From Prosapia bicincta (lineage: Eukaryota; Arthropoda; Insecta; Hemiptera; Cercopidae), in assembly GCA_036971475.1 (NCBI GenBank), contig JBAIZL010000002.1, forward strand, positions 130,022,033 to 130,086,032: a DNA stretch of 64,000 nt, written 5' to 3'. How positions within the stretch are numbered: the stretch's first letter is position 1; the number at the start of each line of letters is the position of its first letter. The position numbers and the translations under genes were made by a program. This document shows, piece after piece, positions 36,990-48,359 of the stretch. The notes below the pieces were generated by a model that had not been told where the DNA came from, did no database searches, and was given only the letters and a program-made list of their open reading frames with translations.

Positions 36990-37222
36990 TTAATCTGTGC
37001 ATCTGTGACATCTGATTTCTACTCTACACAATCTGTGATTACAACTTATATTTATTTTATTTCATTCTCTCATATTTCTTTTTGTGTTTTCTCTTCGATT
37101 GACAAAGACCACTGTGTGGTTGAAATATATCATTGTTTAAGTGCTTTTATGTGTTTCTATTTCAAGACTACAGAGTGGACTCTTACCAAGGTAAGTCTGT
37201 CAGTCTCCTAGTCCAAAAAATC
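36693..37222. repeat. Fold-back, family G copy 1, centred on (TA)n
   Basis: The left arm (36693-36914) and right arm (36988-37222) are inverse complements around the (TA)n tract at 36915-36987; a second TA tract abuts the right end (37223-37241). Landmarks are GACTAGGAGACTGACAGACT on the left and its inverse on the right. The right arm carries a hammerhead-like motif, which is why I class it as PLE-derived; there is no coding insert to confirm this. Confidence 0.8.
37095..37136 (+). ncRNA. Hammerhead-like motif, family G
   Basis: 8-nt segment UUGACAAA, a strong hairpin GACCAC/GUGGUU with loop UGU, GAAA, UAUAU, C. Stem I is doubtful: CGAU/AUUG would pair only if the core is shifted by one base. 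Matches families A and C in order and spacing. Confidence 0.35.
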
Positions 37223-37243
37223 TATATATATATATATATACAC

Positions 37244-37849
37244 GGTGGCGGCGGTAAGAGATCGAGGGCTCCCCTGCAGAAAAAATTGTGAGGCGCCTTT
37301 TACAAAAATTCATATAAAATCGATTTTTAAGATGCAATGCAAAGCCTGTAATATTTTCACTTATTAGGCCTATTACATCACTATCGTCTATGGCCCAAAA
37401 TAAAAGCATTTTAATTCAGTAGGTTTTGCAATAAATTTACTTCAATTATAAATTAAACAAGACGTTAATTTATTTGATAAAAGCCTATTATTAGTATTTG
37501 GGTTTGTTAACAGGCATTGGCTTTAGAGAGATTGAATAAATTACCTTTGTAAGATAAGCTTCCACTCAGAAAACGACCAAAGGTCAATAGTCTAACTAAT
37601 CATTTTCTTGACCAGTATCTGAAAACTGTCACAGATAAATGGGGGAAACTATAATCATATCTTTTAACTAATTATTAACTCCAGTAATAAAATATAATTC
37701 TTGCTAAACAACTAACACTGTTTCAAACCTGGGGCCAGGAATAGGTATTTTCAAGAAAGAAATGTCAACTTTTTTGTCAGCTAATAATGTCTGGTGTTTT
37801 TAGCTAACTAAGAATTACAATTAATAATCATTAATAATAATGATCGAGT
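37244..37849. other. No feature recognised
   Basis: A short GC-richer segment (37243-37300) beside the TA tract, then AT-rich DNA. Nothing supportable. Confidence 0.4.
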
Positions 37850-37960
37850 TACAGTCTGAGTTGACAATTGGACACACCTCCCGAAACGTCAGTCCTCAAC
37901 AAACAAAGTAAGTGCTACTATAGGCAAGTTTATAAACATTTAAAAGTGTTTAGTAAAAAT
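37850..37960 (+). repeat. Family A arm, solitary (copy 4)
   Basis: A single right arm of family A (GAGTTACAGTCTGAGTTGAC through AAGTGCTACTATAGGCAAGT) without an inverted partner or coding sequence nearby. Confidence 0.7.
37857..37898 (+). ncRNA. Hammerhead-like motif, family A copy 4
   Basis: UGAG, core UUGACAAU, hairpin with outer U-C mismatch then GG/CC, GAAA, CGUCAG, UC, CUCA. Stem I is perfect; stem III palindrome is decayed. Confidence 0.4.
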
Positions 37961-38451
37961 TACAAAATTCTTTTTCTATTGAAATTGAAAGAGGAATTGA
38001 GGAAATTCAAAAATTGTGTAAACATAAAGTATTTATCATAAGTCAAGGGTTTTTAAAACCTTTTAGTGGTGTAAAATAATTAAAATGATTAAAAACTCAA
38101 TTTATAAAGATTAAAGACAATTCCAGACCATACAACTAACCTTAGTACTATATTGTTTACCATGGCATTAGTTTTTTTGAGATACGTTGATTTTAAACTT
38201 TTTTTGTCAATTTACCTCGATTTTTTTAAAAAACTGATAAAGAATAAATAATATTTTATTAGGAGTTACAATGTTTAATATATTAATGATAATTTTCTCA
38301 TACAGTAGGATTTGGATAATTTGAATAAAACACTATTCTTGTCAAAGTTCATATTATAGTTCCATTTAAAAGATTTGCTAATACGCATACCTACTGTTTG
38401 GATAATTCGAATTGTGTTCAAAGAAAAGAATACAAAATTTAATTTCTTTGT
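37961..38451. other. No feature recognised
   Basis: AT-rich DNA; nothing supportable. Confidence 0.4.
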
Positions 38452-38545
38452 AGTCCATTACATTCTATGAATCTTAATCAATCACTTTGACAATAGTTTT
38501 TAACTATCCGAACTTTAAATTTTGTAAATTTGTGAAAACTTACTC

Positions 38546-38591
38546 AGACAGAACATTTTCGATCACTATGTGGCGATCTTCATCAGTGTCT
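38546..38591 (-). ncRNA. Hammerhead ribozyme, family B left arm
   Basis: On the minus strand: stem I AGACA/UGUCU (5 pairs), canonical core CUGAUGA plus one A, stem II GAUCGC/GUGAUC (6 pairs, one G-U), GAAA, short AUGUU, C. All conserved hammerhead core bases are present. Stem III is very short, as in the small PLE hammerheads that work as dimers. Cleavage would fall after UUC. Confidence 0.6.
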
Positions 38592-38911
38592 TCTGCTTGG
38601 AAATGTCGGCGGTGATGGTTTTAAAGGCAGGTTTTCGATAGTAGCAAAGAGTATGTGTGATTTGTATTGTGTTTGTTCTTTGTGTGTCTATAAATTTCAT
38701 ATTATTCTAGTGTGTTGAGATGTGGTCCTTTTTTGTTGATGTGTAGGATTTCAACAAAAAAGGACCACATCTCAACACACTAGAACAATATGAAATTTAC
38801 AGACACACAAAATACATATTAAACAAACACAATACAAATCACATACTTTTTGATACTATAGAAAACCTGCCTTTAAAACCATCACCGCTTCACCCAACAT
38901 CTCCAAGCAGA

Positions 38912-38955
38912 AGACAATGATGAAGATCGCCACACAGCGATCGAAAATGTCTCAG
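38912..38955 (+). ncRNA. Hammerhead-like motif, family B right arm
   Basis: Same layout as the left-arm copy: AUGAUGA plus A, stem II GAUCGC/GCGAUC with loop CACACA, GAAA, AUGU, C. The first core base is A instead of C, and stem I pairs poorly, so this copy is probably inactive. Confidence 0.5.
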
Positions 38956-39011
38956 TAAGTTTTCACAAATTTACAAAATTTAAAGTTCGGATAATCATAA
39001 ACTATTGTTAA

Positions 39012-39561
39012 CCTTTTCAGGAGCGGGGTTTCTCAATACTGTCACCTATAGGAGCGAGGTTTTTTTTTTTTAATATTCTCCTGATTTTGAGATATTTTAA
39101 CTTTTAATGTTCCAAATAATAAATAAAAAATAAATAAAATACAAAACCACTATTTATTCTTCAAAAAAATTTTTTTGTTAATTTCCAACTTAACCTTACC
39201 TACGAAGAGATGTTATGTCAATTTTTATACAAACATTGGCAAATATAGCTTAAATACATACAAAAACACTTCCTGTCTGACAAACATGAAATGTCAGCTG
39301 ATTTCCAGATGTTGATCAAAAAACATTACAGAATAGTTACTTCGATTATTTACCAATAGATGGCCTAGCAGATGACACCAAAGAAGTTCAAATAATGACC
39401 AATAGATGGCCTAACAAATACCGAACAAGTTCAAATCTTAACCAATAGATGGTGTAGTAATGACATTTGACAAAAAAGAATAGAATTGCGTATGCTCTGG
39501 GAGTGCTCCTACACTGCGCACCGTCCGCGAACGAGTATGTTCGGGAGTGCTCGTGAAAAGG
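39012..39561. mobile_element. piggyBac-like non-autonomous element in a PLE arm
   Basis: A 550-bp insert flanked by TTAA on both sides (39008-39011 and 39562-39565), with termini CCTTTTCAGGAGCGGGGTTT and, inverted, GGGAGTGCTCGTGAAAAGG. The TTAA duplication and CCYTTT ends point to piggyBac. The PLE family B arm continues on its far side, matching the left arm, so the empty site can be inferred. No transposase. Confidence 0.8.
39352..39480. repeat. Tandem repeat of about 43-46 bp, three units
   Basis: Units at 39352, 39398 and 39441, each beginning ACCAATAGATGG and, in the first two, ending with an AAGTTCAAAT segment. They lie inside the TTAA element. Confidence 0.9.
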
Positions 39562-39644
39562 TTAAAGTAATTAACAAAATTTAATTAAGGTCTCATAATG
39601 CACCCATTGTAATCTGTACAGTAAAAAGTAAACAAATCCAGAAG

Positions 39645-40280
39645 TACAGTGTTCCATCCATGAGGCATTCACTGCCTTATTATACTCCGACAGGAAGCCT
39701 AATAACGCAGTTTTCTTTGTTGACACAAGTGGCAATATTAGCACTTGCCTTAAATACCCTCATAGAGTGCCTCAAAACCATTAATGCTGTCTGGAAATAG
39801 ACAAAATCATCAGAGCAGGGTGGTATGTACAGCTACAATGGGTCCCTAGCCATGTAGGCTTTGCAGAGAACGAAAAGGCCGATGAACTGGCCAAAAGAGG
39901 AGCAAAAGCTTAACAACCTAAAGTCCAATGCTCCCTAATTTCAGCTAAAAACATCATTGGCACTATGGTGAGCATCTCCAACTGAAGAGATATATCGGAA
40001 CTGGCCAAAAATAAAAAATAGGAGTTCCTAGTAACCGAGGGTCTGATTTTGAGATTTTTACTCCGGATGGAAGTGGTGAACAGATTACGCATAGCAACCT
40101 GCTACGATTATCTGCAGGGCTTAATGCATTGGTGATGGATTCGACTTGCCCCCTCTACCAAACGGGAGTAAAGGATGGCGACCACCTGCTCTCTTGTTCA
40201 GATTTCTCCAGCACACCTAAGGACTCCGCACGACACTAACGGGAGGAGCAGCGTGAAATGACTGAATAAAATAAATAAAT
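39645..40280 (+). pseudogene. Non-LTR retrotransposon 3' end with RNase H
   Basis: Plus-strand fragments read LLYSDRKPNNAVFFVDTSGN (RNase H strand with the second acidic residue), AGWYVQLQWVPSHVGFAENE followed by KADELAKRG (the conserved WxPxHxGxxxNExAD motif), and later CPLYQTGVKDGDHLLSCSDF (C-terminal CxxC...HxxxxC motif). It ends in an ATAA-type simple repeat (about 40263-40282). RT and EN regions are absent, as expected for a 5'-truncated insertion. It belongs to the same broad group as the intact element at 48349 but is clearly a different family. Confidence 0.8.
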
Positions 40281-40284
40281 TTAT

Positions 40285-41020
40285 AATCCACATAGAATGC
40301 ACTTGCATGTTAGAAGCTCTAATACAGTTAATTATGAAGATATTAACAAAGCTTGGATGATGACTATGTTGTTTAAAACTAAAGTCAACAAAAGAGACAA
40401 TTTTGCTGTGTTACTGATAACTTTATGACCCACACAGTCTCCTTCCTTAAATGTGGATTTGTGTTAAAAACTTTCTGCAAACACAACTTCAATCATTCAA
40501 CCTATGGACAAAGGCAAAATTTTAAAAATTCATTTATTTTATGTTTAAAAAATCTTGAATGAGGCAAATGACAGAAAATTTTGTACAATAGGCTAAGATA
40601 AACAACAATGCATATGGTAAATATTTTTTTGAAATATAGTTACTTAAAGAGTAATACATTATTTTAAAAGCAGTGGTTTTCAGTATAGAAATAAGGAAGA
40701 GTCAGACATTAATGAAATAATGGCTCCTTCTCCAGAACCCAACCTTCCCAAAAGTGAACATGAAAAATCTCTCTCTCTGCAAGGATGTGTAATTTTGTGT
40801 TGAAGTTAGTTACAAAGCTAAAATAGAACTTGCTTGTTCAAGCTAAATCATTTGCTTGTTTTATTTATTTACAAATAATCCATCGATTTCGCATTCACAA
40901 ATTATGTATTCAATTATTTGCAAACTACCAATACTGAAAAAAATGTCAACAGATGGTTGATTTACAGCTACTTAGCAATATCTTAGAATAATGCAGATTC
41001 TATTATCACTTTGTAAAAAA
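40285..41020. other. No feature recognised
   Basis: AT-rich DNA; nothing supportable. Confidence 0.4.
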
Positions 41021-41021
41021 C

Positions 41022-41150
41022 CATTACTTACTGATATTTTTCAGGTGGCGGGATGTATGCTAGATCAGCACATGTTCAATCAGAAGCATCTGATCTAGTG
41101 CGAAATTTGTCTGCTGAAAAAATATTAGTAAATAATGGTTTTTTTTTAAA
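41022..41150. repeat. Fold-back, family F copy 2
   Basis: CCATTACTTACTGATATTTT at the left and AATATTAGTAAATAATGG at the right are inverse complements, and a second inverted pair (GCTAGATCAGCACATG and CATCTGATCTAGTGC) lies inside. The ends match the family F PLE at 28510-29512. It contains GCGAAAUUUGUC, the cleavage-site half of a hammerhead, but the other half does not fit. Confidence 0.65.
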
Positions 41151-42080
41151 GTTATTAATAAGAATATTTTAAAAAGCCTCAAGATGTACAACACAAAAAC
41201 TGTTTTGTAATTTACACTGAGTACCTCATGAGTTATTAACAAATAATTACCTCATGACAGATTCAATTTTAGCAATTTCAACATTTTACAGCCTAATGTT
41301 GTAGCCTATATTTCAAATTTTGTATAATTCAATTTTTTAAAGTTTCTCTTGATGTTTGAATATATACAAATTTCACTGTAATTTGTTTTATAATTTCAAA
41401 TTTGTTGAATGATAGGCCTAGGCCTAATTGTATTTTTATTTAATGTATTTTGTAACAATATAATGTTGATTTATATTTTTCAAAGGAATTATATTTATAT
41501 TTCTGTCAGTCTAATCACCAAAGTTGCTATTACCAGGAAGTCCAAAACTGTCTAAAATACTTTATTACAACTTTTTTTTCTGATTACAAATTCATTGGAC
41601 TCCAGTCCATTAGTATTCTTGCATTAAAATACACTTGGCAGATTATTTGTATGTTGCACTCTAAATTTAGTTTCCTTCAGTAAAGTACATGATCCTTGTC
41701 TATCTTAGGTTGAGCTATTAGCACAATTTACAGTGTTTGAAGTGACAACTTCTATTATGCCGCCTACAGAATTGATGGGCAAAAAACACAAACTTTCGTG
41801 ATAGTATAATTTCAAACAGGTTACACTAGGAGTCACCTCAAAGTGAATTAAATGATAGCTTATCATTTTATCAACAGTTAATTTTGTGTTAAGAGTTATG
41901 TTGCACAGTGGAATAGCTGTTTTTTTTTACATCTTTACCTTGTTACTTTATTTATTGAACATCTTAAGAATAAAAGTTATTATTAAATAGTTTTGATCAG
42001 TCAATAAATATATTAAATTATTTCAATTTTGATAAATCTCAATACAAATATTCAATGTAACAATAATAGTAATTCTTGAA
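41151..42080. other. No feature recognised
   Basis: AT-rich DNA; nothing supportable. Confidence 0.4.
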
Positions 42081-42084
42081 TTTT

Positions 42085-42285
42085 GTAGTCCATTACGTTC
42101 GGTGAATCTTATTAATCACTTAAACAATAGTTTATGACTATCCGAACTTTATATTTTCATAGACATAGCGATCCACCTTTATCACAGCGATCGAAAACTT
42201 TCTGTCTCAGTAAGTTTTAACAAATTTACTAAATATAAAGTTTGGATAGTCATAAACTATTGTTTAAGTGATTAATAATAGCAAG
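42085..42285. repeat. Fold-back, family B copy 2
   Basis: Arms around AATCACTTAAACAATAGTTT and its inverse enclose a short centre with GCGATCGAAAACTTTCTGTC, the stem II/GAAA side of the family B hammerhead. The CUGAUGA side is lost. The left border (GTAGTCCATTACGTTC) is shared with copy 1 at 38452. Confidence 0.75.
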
Positions 42286-42289
42286 TTGT

Positions 42290-43825
42290 GTACTTTTAAT
42301 TTTTGAAGTGATAACCTTCTTGGCCATCTAAAACTTTTTAATGGCAGATTCCAAATGAATTTGTTAAAACAAATTTTATTCAAGATCTAATGAATGTTTT
42401 TGTTACCTACATTATTTTATTTTTAACAACAATAAATAGTAGTTTGTATTTAATACATTCCTCAAATAATGATAGAAATATTAAATGAGAAATGTATAAA
42501 TTAATAATTTTTAAATTTTCTTTGAAGCTTTTGCAAAACTAATAGCTTTTTTGTTTTTTGTAGTTCAAATTTTGGTGTTAAATGTAAAACTTCTGTATTA
42601 TTGTTGCTTATATTATAACAAATTTCTCAATACGCATGATTAAATGTTTTTCTCAATTCAAAATTTCAGTAGACATGGCTATATAAACGTTTTCACTAAT
42701 CAGATCTTCCCCAAGTGCCAGAACCAAATTTGTCTCGATGTACATAAATGTATATGGGTCATATTATCTACTACTCCTCTGGGGCTATTTCTATTCTTTT
42801 CCCAAGAGTTTATTATATCAACAAATTAGATCAGTAAGTATAAGTTCCAAAAATAGTTGAGGATTGTTTACATTGACATTAATAAAGAAGTATTAAACAC
42901 ATTAATTCCAAAATTATTGTTATAATTTTTGAGTAATTTTACAAAGAACTTTCAATTCAAATATATTTTCTTATTATCTCAAGTATCCTGTTTTATTAAT
43001 CCCACCAGTGATCATTTCTTGTTAAACTGTTTTCAATCCAAGAATTTCTTGTATTTTCTTCTCTTCAAAAAAAACTGCGTGGATAAAGGTGCTTGAAAGG
43101 TAGTATTCCTGTACTAAAGCTAGATTTCATTAGAACTTATTTTTTTCAGTAGCTGTACAAGAATGGCGTGTGAATTTTTAATTTCTATTTAAAGCTTTTG
43201 AAAATTTAAAACAGCCAATTAATTCTTAACCATTTGTCCTGCCGTTACATTATTTAACAAATTCCTGATGTATAATAATAATACAACTTTTTTGCTGCTG
43301 CTACAATGTGAAGCAATCTTTTGGCTTGTGTGTGTAATGAAACGTTGCTTCGACAACATTCACAGTCCTTTGTCTATAGTTTGTCCCTTAGCATGGAAAT
43401 TACAGGATATCTCAATTTTCAGCAATGGGGCACTACCCGTATCTCATATTTACACAGTTTCAACATCTGTATACAACTGAAGTTTGTTTGTTTTAAATAA
43501 AATTTAAATATTTGTTTCCATTTCATGTTGTCAGATTTCTTATAAAAATTTTATTTATTCATGTCAATCTGTGCGAAATCAAAAACTTTTTTGAAAAAAA
43601 ACTATTTTTACAAATTGAACCGCTGACTTGTACTTAAAAAAAAATAACCTCTGTAGGCTAGGAGACAATATTATTACTACCTCAATAAAGAGTGTGCAAT
43701 TTTCCTATTTCACAAATTGTCACTTGTTTTAAAATATTTTTGGTAAGTTCTTTGTTACAATACTTACAAGATACTAGGAAGTTATAAGCTTATTTAAATA
43801 AATTTCCAGACAATTCTTTTCATCT
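42290..43825. other. No feature recognised
   Basis: AT-rich DNA; open frames at 42644-42829 and 43268-43480 have no recognisable content. Confidence 0.4.
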
Positions 43826-43829
43826 TTAA

Positions 43830-44424
43830 GCCCCTTTGATTAGCAACATGCGCCTGTCCTGATATGGTTCAGGGAGCAACATATTTTTGAAAGATTTGTA
43901 CATTTTTCAAATTTTTCTCATTATTTTTTTGAATTATAGTAATATTTTTTTAAAATTTACTTATCTCATGTTTATCAAACTTTATCTTGACGCTTACTGA
44001 CAATTTCTCTACTAAAAATTCTGTTATTCTTTTTTTTGTAAAATACCGCACAAACTTTGAAACGATCTGTAAACACATGGGAAAAATCATAAGACTTTGG
44101 ACACAAAACAACTTCTTTATTATTTAATCTCATATTCGTTGTAAATTACAGCACAAACTTCGAAAGGATTTGTAAAGGACGTGGCAAAACCCATAGACTT
44201 TGGACACAAAAGAATGGTGACAATGTACTCTGTGTAGTATTTATTGTCCAAATAGTAGCAAATATTTAACCTAGAATACAGCACAATACCCAATACACAG
44301 GTAAAAAATCGCAAATGCACGGCAATGCTAATCTGAGAGAAACGGTAGAACGTACATATACGGGAATGCTCCCGCTGGCCATTGCATGATCTCACGTACT
44401 GGTACATGAATACTAATCAAAAGG
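43830..44424. mobile_element. piggyBac-like non-autonomous element, copy 1
   Basis: TTAA flanks both ends (43826-43829 and 44425-44428). The termini, CCCCTTTGATTAGCAACATG and inverted ACTAATCAAAAGG, are imperfect inverted repeats. It is related over its length to 62595-63125 and over its right half to 44521-44820. A 95-codon minus-strand frame (44120-44407) stays open here; see the findings. Confidence 0.7.
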
Positions 44425-44520
44425 TTAAGTACCTATATTGTTGAACATTTTTGGTCTTGTGTTTCCTTAAAAGCATTCTAAACAATTGTTTGCCGTGAGT
44501 TACCTTAAAACCATTTATTT

Positions 44521-44820
44521 GGTATTTAATTTCCTACTCATTAAAAAATACTGCACAAACTACAAAATGATCTATAAACACGTCGGAAAACCCATTGACT
44601 TTAGACACAAAAGAATGGTGACTATGTACTCTGTGTAGTATTTACTGTCCAGATAGTTGCAAATATTTAGCATAAAGTACAGAACAATACACAGGAAAAC
44701 AAATCGTAAACGTACGGCAATGCTAATCTGAGAAAATTTGTAGAATGTACTTATACGGGAATGGTCCTGCCGGTCGTTGCATGATCTCACGTACTGGTAT
44801 AAGAATACTAATCTAAGGGT
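44521..44820. mobile_element. piggyBac-like element, copy 2 (left-truncated)
   Basis: Similar to the right half of the element at 43830-44424, in the same orientation, ending in ATACTAATCTAAGGGTT. The left end and left TTAA were not found, so this is a truncated copy. Confidence 0.65.
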
Positions 44821-44829
44821 TGTCATATT

Positions 44830-46101
44830 TTATTTCTATGCATAAAAATTCCTGTCTTGATTTTTTTCATGTTTGGTTTTAAATTCTTATGTTATCGTTG
44901 TTTCTCTAAATTATTTTCTGTCCACATCAGAACATCGCATACATAAATTTGACGAGGTAAAACGACAGGGGACTATTAGCTTAAAAAATCATAGTGTTTA
45001 GCATTCTGCAAAACAGTGACCGCATTGAATATTATCAGGTTATACAAATAAAAAAACTCATTTAAATAACAGTAAAACTGTAGTATTATTAACATACTAG
45101 TTGTTAAGTATTGTGACTAAACATGTAAAGACATTTTTTATGCCTAAGAGGTATTTTAATTTAATATTATTTATTTAATAAAATTAACAATTATATTTTC
45201 ACATTAAATATTAAAATTTTTACAACCTGTATAGTATTTAAAATACAATAATTACATTTTACACGATTTTTTTAAATACTTATACAATAATTAGCGCTAT
45301 CTGTACAATTGTAAATAACGATATAAAATAATTTGTTTACAAAATAGACAGGACGTTATAAATTCTCTATATATATATAAATATAAAAATGCTCAACTGG
45401 TCTTGCTATGATTGGTATATAAATAAGGAGTGCACAGAAAATATACAAATAAACCAACGCCAAACACTAAACTGTAGCTATAAAATCCAAATAGTCTATC
45501 ACAGAATTGTATAACAAAGGCTGGAGGTAACAGGTACTTGTGAAGAGTCAGCGACATTCAACGATTGAACGACACTAAAACAAAGAGAAAAATATAACGT
45601 TACAGAAGTAGTATCATTGATTGCAATCTGTAATTTTCAAGTTTCTATTTTGGCTAATATGTAAACAATTTTTAAAAGTAGTTATATTTCACTAGACATT
45701 CTATAAATAAAGACCTTCATATAACCTAGAAAAGTGAGTCAATAGATGGTATTAATAAATCAACTACTTAGAGTTCAATACCAAAATATCACACCAAATA
45801 CATAAATGCAATGGATTTATAATATATTGGCATAACTCTTATGGTCAAACTGCTCAGTTAAAATTATTAACATTAAAAAAGACACACATTTTACTAATGT
45901 TTTAAGTAACATTATGGTTAAAAGTATATCTTTTGCACATTATTAATAGTGGTAATTAACTGTGAAATGTCTGAGCAAAATTTTAGCATGGTTAAACATT
46001 TTAAAAAAAAATTATTTCAATAGTACAATTTAAGGAAACAGGGCTGTAATGTGATATACTAATGAGGACTTTATTAACATTGTTACCTTTAAAAATTATT
46101 G
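44830..46101 (-). other. Region downstream of the ptc stop; likely 3' UTR
   Basis: No transposon is recognised here. The 3' UTR of ptc must start at 46101 and run leftwards. Minus-strand AATAAA signals occur close to the stop (46071-46076) and at about 45169-45174; I cannot tell which is used. Confidence 0.4.
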
Positions 46102-46202
46102 CTAGGAATGTCTACCCGAACTATCGGAGCTGTCGGAACTGGAATCCCTACTATGACGTCTACCGTGACTTCTTGATTTAGAACTTGGCATGTCCATTGA
46201 AC
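46102..46202 (-). CDS. ptc: ptc terminal coding exon
   Basis: After the acceptor TTTTACAG the exon completes a glycine codon and reads SMDMPSSKSRSHGRRHSRDS, then a Ser/Asp repeat (SSSDSSDSSGRHS) and TAG at 46102-46104. Phase agrees with the upstream exon. The basic then Ser/Asp-rich end lies in the cytoplasmic tail, a region that varies much between species, so homology cannot confirm it. Confidence 0.65.
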
Positions 46203-48299
46203 CTGTAAAATACAAGTTAATAATATCTTATTTAATATGGATTTAAATAAGAAATTTTGATACACAATTTACTATAATTGGCTATACATGGTTTGTTGTA
46301 AAATTATTTGCGTAATCTAATGAAATCAAAACAAAATAAATAAAATTTCAGTGATGTTTATAAATGTCATTTGCATTCATTGTCTAAATTACATCACAAA
46401 TATGAGGACTCACATATGATAGTTAATTCTCAGAAATTACAGTAAACTTCCAAAAAATCACAAATTACTAGTAAATTGTACTATAGAGCTATATTTTATA
46501 AAATGACCAAATTCTTTTAAAAGTGATTGTTGTGATCATCTCGAATTTAGTAAACAAATTATAAATAATTATTGCATAACTGAGTGAATACTTTTTAACT
46601 TACTTGTTGTAGTGTTTTTAAAACATCATTTCATTGACAAAGCTGGGTAACACTACTGCAAGTAAGTTCAAAAGTATTCACTCAGTTAAAAAATAATTAC
46701 AATTGGTGTTATAAACAACAACCGCTCCAATAATTTATTTGAGCTGAAAACAATTGTATTTGTACTCAATACATTACCAGCTTCTCAAACTTCTAGTCCA
46801 AGTAGGCCTACATTTGTAATTTATTGGGACATAATATTTTCAATCTTTATCCGTATTTTAAAGTTTTAAAATTAAATCTTGTTAATCAGGATGAACAATC
46901 GACAAGAAAATTATATTGAAATAGTTGTATGTATAATTTAAATACTTATAGTATAAAAAAATACTTTCTAATTAAAATTTTGTTTATGTTATGACAATAT
47001 TTTTGCAGCTTGTAAGTTATTCCAATTCGCTAAACATTAGAAGGTATTCTTGCAACCCTTTTAATATATTGCAATGCTACTTCTTATTATACCCCTTCCC
47101 CTTCTAATCCTTCTTCTTATTATATACAATGTTTTGCAATTTAAAAAAAAAATACTTTGAAGAAGAGAGATTATTTTTTGTTTACTTCACTATCTGTTCT
47201 CATTTCTCTCTTTCCCTTGACAATTCTGTTTGTAAATTTCAACCTATAATTAGTTAATGTTTAGTAGCATTAGTGGTTAATACTAATGGTAGCCTTTCTT
47301 CTTTGTCTTATGACTTACACAATTAAACTCAATTTGCTTAGTTTAGTACTCGGGTTCAAAGAACAAATGAACCATATAAAATCATTTGATGTACATGAAC
47401 TTGTAAAATTCAAACTATTCAGAAACCATAAAGAAATTAACAAATTTTAGCTGTTTCTATCTCCATAGAGACCTCTTATAGATTTTTCCGATTAACAAAA
47501 AATTTCTAACAGATATCACTATATTGTTAAACTTATGTTCAGTTGACCCTACATTAATTGTAACGAAGATCCGCAATATAGTTCTCTGCTCAATAATTAA
47601 GAGTTTATAACACATTTAAACAATAACATTTATAGGCATCTACTAGTTTTTTGTTACAATTTTTGAATATTGCTTTTCAATTAAAATTTTTAAACCTGTA
47701 ATGGCTAACGGGTAAAAAAGGAATTTTTACAATTAAATTAATTTCTTCATTTCCTAAAAGTTATCAAGGGTTGACCGTTTGGCCATCCTGAGGAAAAACT
47801 AAAAACACCTTTAAAGAAAAAATTTTTAGGAAATACTTTAGATTTGAGTTTAATATTAGAAAAGACTTCGCAGAAACCTCATAAAAACTGTATCTTAGGA
47901 GGTTCTAGGCATTGACAAATAGATAACCCGTATGAACTTGCATTACAACCTCTATTAACACCAACTCACACAGGAGCTAAGAATTTTTTTCACAACATTT
48001 TTAAGAGAAAAACTCTGAGAATATGATTTTACTGCTGATTATGTTAAAGGAAGAGGGATACTTACCAGAAGTGTGTAGAGGTGTGTGAACTTCCACTTTA
48101 ACTTTGGCTGTTGCAGTTACTTTAGTCGTAACATGAGGCCTCGAAGGCTGTGGTGAAGTTCTGTGACTCGAACTACTACTGTCACTTCCACTTCCTGACA
48201 TCTGAAATGTATTTCATGTTGTATTAAAAATGTAAAAATAAACAATGGTTACAATAATTCATTAATGTTAAAAAGGAAACTGTAACAAATAAAATCATG

Positions 48300-48359
<60 letters not shown>

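Larger units (their letters stand above)
38452..39011 (+). mobile_element. PLE fold-back, family B copy 1
   Basis: Two long arms (about 38484-38741 and 38753-39007) are inverse complements. In addition to the non-coding arm end each contains the C-terminal end of a PLE endonuclease; on the plus strand this reads LNTLEQYEIYRHTKY and then NHILFDTIENLPLKPS, in the order seen at 58860-58970. So two copies of the PLE 3' end face each other, with hammerhead motifs close to the outer ends of the coding parts. The right arm is interrupted by the TTAA element at 39012. Confidence 0.8.

Noticed and set aside
36805..37011. Open frame with a long Tyr-Ile run, and similar ones near 48224, 48297 and 52682
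   Set aside because: The runs are translated (TA)n microsatellite; not genes.
41022..41150. Complete hammerhead in family F copy 2
   Set aside because: Only the GAAA...GUC half fits; the core side cannot be aligned, so I list it as a fold-back only.
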